This document shows, piece by piece, positions 8,656 to 17,310 of a DNA stretch of 64,000 bases. A program made the position numbers and the translations under genes. The notes under the pieces were generated by a model. That model did no database searches. It saw nothing but the letters and a program-made list of their open reading frames with translations, and had not been told where the DNA came from. The stretch is from Nitzschia sp. DOCU1 (taxonomy: Eukaryota > Bacillariophyta > Bacillariophyceae > Bacillariales > Bacillariaceae), in NCBI GenBank assembly GCA_951394045.1, contig OX595988.1, positions 248,001-312,000 of the forward strand, read 5' to 3'. How positions within the stretch are numbered: position 1 is the stretch's first letter; every line of letters begins with the position of its first letter.

Positions 8656-10242
8656 ATGAACCCTTTCGATCTCGTCCAACGAATGCTCATGCAAAATGAA
8701 TTAAATACACTTGATCAAGAACAGTTGCAGCTTCGCATAGCTATGATAGTTGCGGTCAACCGCCGCTTTGCATTCGAGAGGCACCACCAGCACATGCACC
8801 AGCAGAATGGAGGAGCGGCGACGCTACTAAGCAGAACCAACAACGCACCCCAAAACATCGGGCTACAGCACCTTATCATCCCAGGTCCGTCGCCCCAATA
8901 TACCAGCAGAAGGAATGCGATTGGCGACCTTCTATCCAACCGAGGAAATCCTATTGCTAGTACTACTAGCTCCTGGTATAATAGGACGACGACGACGCCT
9001 CCTACAAATGTCGTAGAAGTTCTCCCAGACAACCAGCACTCCTCCAGCAGAAGCACCGTCACGACAACATCTTGGGCGCAGAAGGGGGTTATGATGAAGG
9101 ATCCAAAGGATGCGGGTAACGCTCTTAAAGAAGGGGAAACAAGAAGCGGCGGGGAACATGAGTGCAACACCACCAGAACGGAGGAGGCCAGCCGCACTAC
9201 CTGTAGTCCTTCGACAACACCTGCCGTCCACCCTGTTGCCGGAAGAAGCCTCAAGAGAGCTCGACACTCGCCGACGTTTGCCACGGAACACGACGAGGAA
9301 CAAGAAGTGGAGACAAGGAAAACTGCCACCGCCGACGCTAATGGCAAGAATACTTCGGGGATTCCCCCCAAGCCGAAATCCAACAAGTGGCTCGATACGC
9401 TTGAAGAGCTCAAGTTGTACAAGGAAAAGCACGGCGACTGCATAGTCCCGCGAGGCTACTCTGAGAACCCTCGTCTTGGGAGCTGGGTAGCCGAGCAACG
9501 AAAGCAATACAAGTTACTCAAGAGCGGAAAGCCGAGCAGCATCACTCCTGATCGCGTTGCTTTGTTAAACAAACTTGGTTTTGCATGGAATGCGCAAGAA
9601 GCCGCGTGGAGCCGCCATATTGAAGATCTTCGGCAGTTCCGCCTGGAAAACGGACACTGCCATGTGCCTCTGAACCACGACAAGTATCCCAAGCTTGGGC
9701 TGTGGGTCAAGGAGCAGCGAAGGCATTTTGCGCTCATGAAGCAGGGTAAGCAATCGCACATGAACGAAGAGCGCGCCAGGGTCCTGGCAAGTGTGGGCTT
9801 TTGCTGGGATACCCATGAAGCAACTTGGATGGAGCGCTTAGGAGAACTAGCCGAGTTTAAAGCGCGTTATGGTACATGTTCGGTGCCCACAGGTTACGTG
9901 GACAACCCTCGACTAGGTACATGGGTTCATCACCAGAGACAACAATACAAAAAGTTCATGAGAGACAAGAACAAGAATAAGAGGAGCTCCTGCCATATTA
10001 CAGCCGCACGGATCCAAGCCCTAGAAAGTCTGGGCTTTTTATGGCACCCTCGTGAACCAAGACGAGGAGGAGGGGCCGCCGCGCCAGCAGCAATCTCCTC
10101 GGCTGAAAGTTCCGTCGTCGACCTCTCTTCGTCGGATGCAACTTCGATTTGCAGTCTCGAATCGGACAGCAACAACAACGACGTAGCTCAGCAGCAGCAT
10201 GTTGTTGATCTACGACTCAAGAAGAGGCCCCATAACTCTTGA
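8656..10242 (+). CDS. Protein with three helicase-associated (HA) domains
   Basis: A single-exon frame of 528 residues from ATG 8656. The first 240 residues are low-complexity (Thr, Ser, Asn, Arg). Three tandem helicase-associated repeats (PF03457 type) follow at about 243-312, 314-386 and 388-466. Each has the pattern W...L..F....G.C.VP......P.LG.WV..QR..Y, then L..LGF.W. Clear markers are GDCIVPRGY, NPRLGSWVAEQRKQY, KLGLWVKEQRRHF and NPRLGTWVHHQRQQY. The C-terminus (470-528) is Ser/Asp-rich. In bacteria and algae this domain accompanies helicases and is thought to bind nucleic acid. Diatoms have many stand-alone members like this one, with no helicase core. A nuclear DNA- or RNA-binding role is inferred; the target is unknown. 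Confidence 0.85.
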   Translation: MNPFDLVQRMLMQNELNTLDQEQLQLRIAMIVAVNRRFAFERHHQHMHQQNGGAATLLSRTNNAPQNIGLQHLIIPGPSPQYTSRRNAIGDLLSNRGNPIASTTSSWYNRTTTTPPTNVVEVLPDNQHSSSRSTVTTTSWAQKGVMMKDPKDAGNALKEGETRSGGEHECNTTRTEEASRTTCSPSTTPAVHPVAGRSLKRARHSPTFATEHDEEQEVETRKTATADANGKNTSGIPPKPKSNKWLDTLEELKLYKEKHGDCIVPRGYSENPRLGSWVAEQRKQYKLLKSGKPSSITPDRVALLNKLGFAWNAQEAAWSRHIEDLRQFRLENGHCHVPLNHDKYPKLGLWVKEQRRHFALMKQGKQSHMNEERARVLASVGFCWDTHEATWMERLGELAEFKARYGTCSVPTGYVDNPRLGTWVHHQRQQYKKFMRDKNKNKRSSCHITAARIQALESLGFLWHPREPRRGGGAAAPAAISSAESSVVDLSSSDATSICSLESDSNNNDVAQQQHVVDLRLKKRPHNS

Positions 10243-11018
10243 AAGGCAGCAACCCCTTCCGGGATCCTAGTCGTACCACCACTAGTACTACTCCACCGAG
10301 AAGGCTCGTCCCAGCACTAGTAGTACTAGAGTACTACTATCGAGGATGGACGTACTGTACTTCGTAGCTACTAGTAGGTGGTAGAGATCGTACGCTACTT
10401 CTCGTAGCTAGAAGTCTAGAACGACAAGACCCCGTAGTGCAGCAGAATGCTGCGGCTCTGCGAGGTCTACACGTATGCCATCACATAGCCAACTGCACGG
10501 CTTTCGGCAAGCTCGTGAGGCGGTTCGCGGAAGGGAACGAGCCGCGCGGCAAAGCCAAAGACTGCCGTGCAGAATTCGCGCTCTGCGTCCCGTCCCGTGC
10601 AGTGTTGCTCATTTTGGCTCAGGTGTTTTTCGACGCGCGGGGATGGTCAACAACGCGGCGAACCGGGCGAGGATCAGACACTAAATAATGTCGAGTTGGT
10701 CAAACGAGATGAAGGCAGCATGCGTGCGCATCAAGTGAAGGGCCTCAGAGGCCCTTTTCGGAAGGACCATTTCGCTTGCCGAGTGCCTTCCACGGGAGAG
10801 GCTTCGTTACGAAAGTGACAAGGCTATTTTTGTCAAGAAAAGGCCTGGTGTGTCATTCGTACTGACTACCACACGGTACGGTCACGGACGGTTCGCATTG
10901 CATCTCACCGGGGAAACTCGTTGCAAAGATCGTTCCGAGCTCCAAATGAGAAATGCGATTGATGTTCTCATAACTTTGACAATCAAAAATACATCTACAC
11001 AAAATCACACAATCAATC
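10243..11018. other. Intergenic, dense CTAG/GTAC words
   Basis: From 10255 to 10430 the sequence is built largely of short palindromic words such as ACTAGTAGTACTA, GTACTACT and CTACTAGTAG. No gene is supported. Small frames at 10437-10818 on the plus strand have no domain. Confidence 0.5.
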
Positions 11019-11921
11019 ATGACTACCTCTACCGCTGCCCCACAAGTAACTTGCTTCTTCCACAAAGACACTAATACTTGCACGTATGTTGTCAAGGATG
11101 CTGGTTCTAACCACGCCATGATTATCGATCCTGTCATGGATTTTGATCATGGCTCTGCAAGGACCGCTCAGGATCACAATGAAAAGGTCGAAGTCTTTTG
11201 CAATTCGAATGATTTGGTTGTGGATTATATCATTGAAACGCACGTCCATGCAGATCACTTGACAGGCGCGAATTATTTGGCTACAAAATTCCCCAATGCC
11301 AAAACTGCCATTGGCGAAAATGTGACGGCCGTCCAAGCCGTCTTTCAAAAGATTTTCAATTTGTCCTCTGACAAGGATAATTTTGCGCCAGACGGGAGTC
11401 AGTTTGACATGCTTCTCAAAGACGAGCAAGTCTTGATGCTGGGGAGTTCTCAAGTCAAAGTCTTGCATACACCTGGTCACACCCCCGCTTGCGTTTCTCT
11501 CGTCATTGGCGACGCCGTCTTTACGGGCGATACGCTCTTTATGCCCGACATGGGGACGGCCCGTTGTGACTTTCCCGGTGGTTCTGTAGATCAATTGTAT
11601 CAAAGTATCCAACGCTTGTACAAGGAACTTTCCGATGATACTCGTGTCTTTGTCGGGCACGACTATGCCCCCGGTGGTCGTGAGATTGCCTGGGAAACTA
11701 CGATTGGACAATCCAAGATGACGAATAAACAATTGAAATCCAGTACAACATTGGACGAATTTGGAGTCTTTCGTCGAGCTCGTGATGCCGAATTGCAAGC
11801 CCCCAGGCTGATTATTCCGTCGTTGCAAGTGAATTTGCGCAATGGTGCCATGCCCCCTCCCGAAGAAAATGGAACAGTCTACTTGAAAGTTCCAATGAAT
11901 GTCATTGGTGGTAAGAGGTAA
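11019..11921 (+). CDS. Persulfide dioxygenase-like metallo-beta-lactamase-fold enzyme
   Basis: A single-exon frame of 300 residues from ATG 11019. The metal-binding motif THVHADHLTGA sits at about residues 73-84 (H-x-H-x-D-H). Later ligands are seen in LHTPGHTPACVS, in FTGDTLFMPDMGTARCDFPGG and in VGHDYAPGG. The GDTLF-MPD-GTARCDFPGG block is characteristic of the persulfide dioxygenase/ETHE1 branch, especially the bacterial Blh-like type, rather than of glyoxalase II. These enzymes are mononuclear iron proteins that oxidise glutathione persulfide to sulfite with O2 during sulfide detoxification. No targeting peptide is obvious (MTTSTAAPQVTCFFH), so a cytosolic location is possible. There is no rhodanese fusion. 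A long antisense frame of 271 codons at 11013-11828 is a shadow. Enzyme-class confidence is high; substrate identity is inferred from family. Confidence 0.88.
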   Translation: MTTSTAAPQVTCFFHKDTNTCTYVVKDAGSNHAMIIDPVMDFDHGSARTAQDHNEKVEVFCNSNDLVVDYIIETHVHADHLTGANYLATKFPNAKTAIGENVTAVQAVFQKIFNLSSDKDNFAPDGSQFDMLLKDEQVLMLGSSQVKVLHTPGHTPACVSLVIGDAVFTGDTLFMPDMGTARCDFPGGSVDQLYQSIQRLYKELSDDTRVFVGHDYAPGGREIAWETTIGQSKMTNKQLKSSTTLDEFGVFRRARDAELQAPRLIIPSLQVNLRNGAMPPPEENGTVYLKVPMNVIGGKR

Positions 11922-12564
11922 TAAGACAACCTAAAGCGGGACGACGGCGACGACGAAGAGGATCTATTCGTTTATGCTATGTATAATTACCTGGTATTCT
12001 ATAACAACGTCTATGAAAATGTACGTGTAATCATGATCTAGTACGACTATTACTAGCTGACTTTTTCGATGCGTAGTATTAGCTATTATTCCTTTGTACC
12101 GCTACGACTCTAGCTAGTTGTAGTGAACGGCCAATATACAATGTACGAGTAAATGATTTACTACAACAAGGACTATACTACACCACTAGTTGAGGTTTTT
12201 CGATGTGTACTATTAGCTATCATTCGTTGTTTATTTACCGCCACTACTCTACTACTAGTAGAGAGCTATTCCATTGACACTCTACTACAGTAGCAAGTAG
12301 TTAGTGTCCGTGGAGAAAATATGAATGAATGGTGATCGACTGACTACTTTGAGTAGTCTCCATCAATGGGGAAAGGCATCCCACAAAAAATACATCCCCC
12401 TTTTTCCTACGCACACTGTGCCCAACACCCAAAAACGCCCCCACGATGATATGGTGGCCCACACCGAGAGACCGCCACTACAGTACTCTCCTTTTTGCCA
12501 TGGAGTGGTGCTACTGATCGTATCTTTCAAAGCGTCGCAACCCCCACTACTAGTAACAGCAGTG
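11922..12564. other. Intergenic with an imperfect tandem repeat
   Basis: Contains an imperfect direct repeat (12018-12258) and many CTAG words. The frame of the following gene is open from an ATG at 12325, but the 80 extra residues that start would add are Pro/His-rich and unlike the family. I therefore treat 12325-12564 as leader. Confidence 0.45.
12018..12258 (+). repeat. Imperfect direct repeat, two units
   Basis: The block AATGTACGTGTAAT...CTAGCTGACTTTTTCGATG.GTA.TATTAGCTAT.ATTC (about 12018-12110) recurs with changes and small indels at about 12139-12240. The best-matching core is TTTTTCGATG, then GTA, then TATTAGCTAT. Both units lie 3' of the persulfide dioxygenase gene. Confidence 0.6.
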
Positions 12565-14812
12565 ATGCCATCTTCTAGTAAAGCAGCAGCAGCAGCCTCC
12601 TCGTCTTCGGATGGCACCATGTCGGCCCGTGAAGTGTACGAAGTGACGGGAGATGCGAGTGCGGCTCTCCGATTGTTGACGACGACCGCCGATGGTCCCT
12701 CGTCGCGGTACAATCAAGCCTTGTTGCAAGCCATGCTTTCGCCACAAGACCAGACCTTGAATGATTTGACGAGTTTGGAAGACTCGATAGTATTAGTATT
12801 ATCGCAATCGTCGGCAGCGTCTCGCAAACGCCGTCGCGATGAGTGGACACTCACGTATAATCGTAGTTTGTTGTGGTTGGCACAAGGACAAGCTGAAAAG
12901 GCTTCTGCAAGTGTATGGAAAGAATTGCAGCCTGTGCTTCAGCAACAACCACCCAACAAAGCCTTGACGCAAGATTTGCTTGTCATTGCCTGTCGCATGG
13001 CTCTGTTGTTGTTGGAAGGTATTTGGACGTTAAGTGTCGGAAATCCACTCGGAATTCCTCCCACTTGGACCTGGCAAGATGATAATGGCGACACGATTCT
13101 TTTGCCTGCGCTAAAAGTAGACACGTTAGTGTCTTGGTTATCCAAACGCATTGATCAAATTACGGCAAGTGATCAACAATACTCTCTCAAATTTGCTCTC
13201 GCGTTATATACGGCTCGATGTGACTTTTTGGCACGCCAAAATGGTAAATTGGTAGATGCTAGGATTCGATCGGCACGAAAAGAACTCAAACAAGCCATGG
13301 AAATCTTTCAACATAAACTCAAACCGACTGAATCGGGGAGCATGGCATCTTCGAGTAATGATGTATCTCAAGCTGGCAATTCCACTTTGGCCAGTAGTGT
13401 CCTCACGTTGCAGCCCCAGCAGCAAGAGCAAACACAACCTCAGGTGTTGTTGTTACCATCGCCACTGTTGCAACGCCAAAATCAAGCGGCTTTATCGCTC
13501 AAAGCCAATACGGAACAACTCAAGGGCAATATCAAAAAGTCACTCATTTTGTGTAGTGAAGCACAGGCGGCAATGCCAGGAGCAGAAGATGCCATTCATT
13601 TCAACAATTTAGCTATTGTGTATGCCACACATGGAAAACCGCATTTGGCATTGCATTCGTGGAGCAAGGCAGTTGCCAAAGTTACTTCCTCAGAAAACAA
13701 TAACAATAACGTCTTGGAAAAGGATGGGACGGTTCGATTGGATGCAACTTGCAAGATTTTGTGGAATGCCGCCTTGGGGAGTTTGCAAGCACGCAACTTT
13801 ATGGGCGCCTACGAATGTTTGGGACATTGCCTCGAACATTCCAGTATTTGGCGACAACGGAGTCGGGCATGGTTACGTCTAGGTGAAGCCGCTGTGGGAA
13901 TTTGGTCGACCATGCAAAAGAGACGCATCGAATCACAACAACAAGAAGGTGTATTAGTGGGAGGCACTGCCGGTGGGGGAGGGTATTCTACTATTGAATT
14001 GGGAGGGTAAGTAACTACTTTTACTACTTGAATGCTACTGGGATGAAGGATTGAACGACTAACCCCATTATCCGTTTGTGTATCACAGTCAACCCAAGGG
14101 TATTCTTTTGGAAAAGACGACTGGCGAACCCAAGGAGATTGACGAATTGGCAGCCGTACTCGCTAGCCCCGAGGATTTGGCACAGTTGCAAATCAATCCA
14201 TTGCCCCGGGCCCGTTTCTCCTTGGCACATGCTGTCGAATTGATGGATCGACACGGGGAATCCAATCAAGGCATTTTAGCATTAGCATCGGCTCAAGTAT
14301 CCTTGGCCTATGTGTGTTTGGAAACCAAGGATTTTGCGTCGGCTCGAGAGTATGCAGATGCCGTGTTGAAGCATATCTTGCCCGAAGCTGGTATGGATTC
14401 CGCCTCGAAAGCTCTCTTTCAACGCCAACAAGCCACAGCTCGCATGTACGCGTCCGAGGCGGCTTGTATGTTGGGCGATGCTGTTTCATCCATGAAGTAT
14501 TTAGTAGGCGATGGCAAGAATGATGCCTTTGATCGGTTGGCGAGTGCTTTGGGGGGTGTAACTATTGAAACTGCCGCCACTCATACCGGTTCCCAAGGCA
14601 AGATGCGTCTCGCCAAGGCTCAAGCCATGGTCCGATGTTCGGCGAGTGCGGCATCGGCGTGCATGGGCAATTTGGCAGCCGCCAAGCAATTGGCCATGTC
14701 GGCACAAGCCATGTCACGTGAAGGGTCCTATGCGACACGAGCCTTGGTCTATTGTATGTTACGCGAAGGGAACCGTGGAGCCGCACTTACCTTGCTGCGA
14801 TCGGCGCGATAA
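12565..14812 (+). CDS. CNOT10: CCR4-NOT complex subunit 10 (CNOT10-like TPR protein)
   Basis: Two exons, 12565-14006 and 14089-14812, joined across an 82-base intron (GTAAGTAAC donor, TATCACAG acceptor, phase 2), give 721 residues; human CNOT10 is about 744. I start at ATG 12565 (MPSSSKAAAAASSSS). An in-frame ATG at 12325 would add a non-conserved stretch. The family is recognised from TPR-type helices. SLKANTEQLKGNIKKSLIL matches the CNOT10 'LKAN.E.LKGN..K' signature. IHFNNLAIVYATHGKPHLAL, LWNAALGSLQARNFMGAYEC and WLRLGEAAVGIW match the later repeats. Exon 2 carries further helical repeats such as SLAYVCLETKDFASAREYAD. CNOT10 with CNOT11 forms a module on the N-terminal part of the CNOT1 scaffold of the deadenylase complex. 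Another subunit of the same complex (CAF1) is encoded at 39.7 kb. Low-complexity Gln and Ser stretches are inserted between repeats. Confidence 0.85.
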
Positions 14813-15247
14813 GCAAACCAAAGATAGTACAATCGATACAAGGATAGTCCCATTGTTTTGTCACCAACGCCGAGTGGTGAGCGTTACCAGATACGCTTTC
14901 TCACTGAATACTATCGATACGAATGCATTTTACTTTTTGGGTATTCCGTATTCATGCTTTGTTGTACAGACAGTACTCCCAAGGAGATTGTTGATGCTTT
15001 CACTCGGACAATGAAGCTACCGATAGCCTTGCTTTGTCTCGAACATCGTCGACTCACCTGACTAAAACACCCTCCCAGCATGATGCACAGCCAATCAATT
15101 CTCCCGTCGTCTCGCGCGAGCAAATAAATCTCACAACATGTCCATCACCTCCAAAAGTCAACGGCAGAGAGCCTCATCTGTTAGACAATGGCCACCACAG
15201 TCTTTTAGTTGCGACCATATCACAATCAAGTCAATACTTCTTCTACC
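14813..15247. other. Intergenic
   Basis: A spacer of about 430 bases between two plus-strand genes. Nothing recognisable apart from short chance frames. It presumably contains the 3' end of the CNOT10-like gene and the promoter of the GTPase gene. Confidence 0.35.
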
Positions 15248-16705
15248 ATGATACCCAGAGTAACGATTGTCATGTCGTTGTTCTTGCTAACCAATATCGT
15301 GATGAGTTCCACAACCAAACGATGCGTAGTGGCGGCGTTTTCTTCGCCCATTGTCACTTGGACTACGACGATACGACGCGACCTTTCCATCTTTTCCACA
15401 ACTCCACAACAACAACCAAATGTCAGCACAACAAAGTTGCGTAATACGGGTGGTCTTCGACGATTACCCGTCGTGAAAAGTCCCAAAGAACTCATGGACA
15501 AGGCCCGCAAAGCCCCGTTTCGGGTCAAGAATGATGCGTGAGTACAAACAGTATGATTGCATACGTGTATTTGCCAATATTTCTCATACTGTCGTTTGCT
15601 ATATAGTACTATTAAAAATGTTCGTGCTCGAGCTCGTAAACATGGCGCGGAACGTTTGAATGCCATGACGCAAGCCTTGTGTTTGCCCCTTCGGGACCTA
15701 GTCAATGGATATCGTCGGGAATGGCGGCAATTGCATCCCTTTGAACGCGTCGTGGCGGATTTGACAGCACGAGCCCGACAAAAGCAAGACGGATTGACTT
15801 TGGAGGATGTGTTGACCGATATTCATGAAGCACGTAAACTTCTACTAGAAGCGGGAAAAGAATGGATTCACAAGACAAAATATGCCGAAACTGCCAAAGA
15901 AGCAGATCAATACACTCAAGAAGGCATTGATAGACTCTTGGCATTATATGAGGAATTCGCCTACCCACCAGTCGCAAATATTTTGGAATTGCAACGAAGT
16001 CTTCGGAGTGCTCCTGCCGTGCAACTGGATACCCCCGCTGTGGTATTAGTGGGAGCGCCCAATGTTGGCAAATCTTCCATTGTTCGATACATTTCGTCGG
16101 CGACACCCGAAGTCAACAACTATCCATTCACGACACGGGGAATGACACTGGGGCATGTAGAAGTCTTTTGGGACGACGATAATAGTGTGGCCAAGGCAGT
16201 CGTTCCGACGGATGGACGTAAAAAGTCGGCACTGTCTCCCGACGTGGCGTCCGGTCGTTTTGCCTATTCGCAATTGTGTCAAGTCATGGATTCTCCAGGA
16301 TTGTTGGTACGACCGGACTCGCAGCGAAATGAAATGGAAGAATTGACTTTGGCGGCCATGAAACATTTGCCTACCGCCGTCATGTATGTCATGGATTTGA
16401 GTGGGCAGGCAGGAGACAAGTGTTCCAGCGTCAAGGATCAATTGGAGCTTCGTAGACAAGTACGTGCACGATTTCCAAGGCGTCCTTGGATCGACGTGGT
16501 TTCCAAAATTGATTTGGGTGTTGTCGATGGGGCCTTGGAAGAATTGGAAGAAATACTCGATGGAACGCCCTACATCAAACTCAGCATCCACCAAGGTCAA
16601 GGCATTGATGAATTGCGGGCAGAAGTATTGAGAATGTTGGGGGAAGTTCGAGTGGTACTGGATGCCATGGCAGTGGTTGATGAACGAAGTGCACGCACAG
16701 GATAG
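15248..16705 (+). CDS. Nog1-like (Obg-superfamily) GTPase, probably plastid-targeted
   Basis: Two exons, 15248-15537 and 15607-16705, with a 69-base intron (GTGAGTACAA donor, TGCTATATAG acceptor, phase 2), give 462 residues. I start at ATG 15248, where the hydrophobic N-terminus begins; the open frame upstream begins only with TTG. MIPRVTIVMSLFLLTNIVMS is a signal peptide-like helix. It is followed by CVVAAFSSPIVT, an ASAFAP-like site with Phe after Ala-Ala, pointing to the complex plastid. The body aligns with Nog1: a helical N-domain (RLNAMTQALCLP..., HPFERVVADLT), G1 GAPNVGKSS, a Thr-rich switch (YPFTTRGMTLGH), G3 DSPGL, and the family stretch AVMYVMDLSGQAG. The G4 position reads SKID instead of NKxD. 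Eukaryotic Nog1 acts in 60S ribosome assembly; a plastid version would be expected to act on plastid ribosomes, which is inference. Confidence 0.82.
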
Positions 16706-17297
16706 CTTTGCTGTGTTTTGCGTGGAGAGCGGCATTGGGTGACAATCTGCTTCTTCTTTCAGACAGAAGAATACAAGGATTCCTATTTCCCAGCAGTGGC
16801 AGGAGTAGGCTTGTTGTCTGATTCTAGGCGTCGACATTGGTGTTGGCAATGCAGAACGCGAGGTTTGGGCATTCAAGTTTCGCTCCGAGCGAAGTCTCTC
16901 ATTTGGCAGCACACACTACGCTACCGTCTCTAGTAGCTCTAGAAGAGAGCACACGAGGTTAATATTACGCGGCTAGTAGAATGAGAATTGCGTGACTATT
17001 TTCTATAGTTTGAGAGTTTTTGTTTGTTCCGAGTGCCTCATCGATGCCTTGGTTGGATTAGGCGTTTTGTATGGCTCTACTAGCTCTAGGCATCGATAGC
17101 GGCATTGGCAATGCAGAATGTCAGGGCTGGGCATTCAGGTTTCGCTCTGAGCGAGGTCTCCCATTCGGCAGAACACACTGCTACGCTACCGCCTCTAGCT
17201 AGCAGAGCGCACAAGAGGTCATTGTAGTACGGCTATTAGAATGAGAATCGCGTGACTATTGTCTATAGTTTGAGATTTGTTGCTTGTTCCGAGTTCC
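16706..17297. other. Intergenic, mostly a 230-base direct duplication
   Basis: Nearly all of this spacer is two diverged copies of one sequence (16822-17050 and 17084-17310). The second overlaps the last codons of the minus-strand PDI-C gene. No gene is present. Confidence 0.6.
16822..17050 (+). repeat. Direct repeat, copy A (about 229 bases)
   Basis: Copy A matches copy B (17084-17310) along its whole length with scattered substitutions and indels. Shared landmarks are GGCAATGCAGAA, GGGCATTCA.GTTTCGCTC.GAGCGA, CACACTACGCTACCG.CTCTAG, AGAATGAGAAT.GCGTGACTATT and CTTGTTCCGAGT.CCTCATCG.TGCCTT. A small palindrome TTCGCT-CCG-AGCGAA lies inside. Confidence 0.85.
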
Positions 17298-17310
17298 TCA
17301 TCGGTGCCTT
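17084..17310 (+). repeat. Direct repeat, copy B (about 227 bases)
   Basis: Second copy of the repeat at 16822-17050. It runs into the stop codon and last few codons of the PDI-C gene on the minus strand, so the repeat unit is essentially that gene's 3' end and 3' flank. Confidence 0.85.

Noticed and set aside
8715..9507. Two long minus-strand frames (242 and 191 codons)
   Set aside because: Antisense of the Ser/Thr/Asn-rich N-terminus of the helicase-associated-domain gene; low-complexity sense repeats keep antisense frames open.
11013..11828. 271-codon minus-strand frame
   Set aside because: Exact antisense of the persulfide dioxygenase gene, whose catalytic motifs are unmistakable; the antisense product has no motif.
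12325..12564. N-terminal extension of the CNOT10-like protein
   Set aside because: In frame with an ATG, but the sequence is unlike the family and lies in CTAG-rich leader; ATG 12565 fits better.
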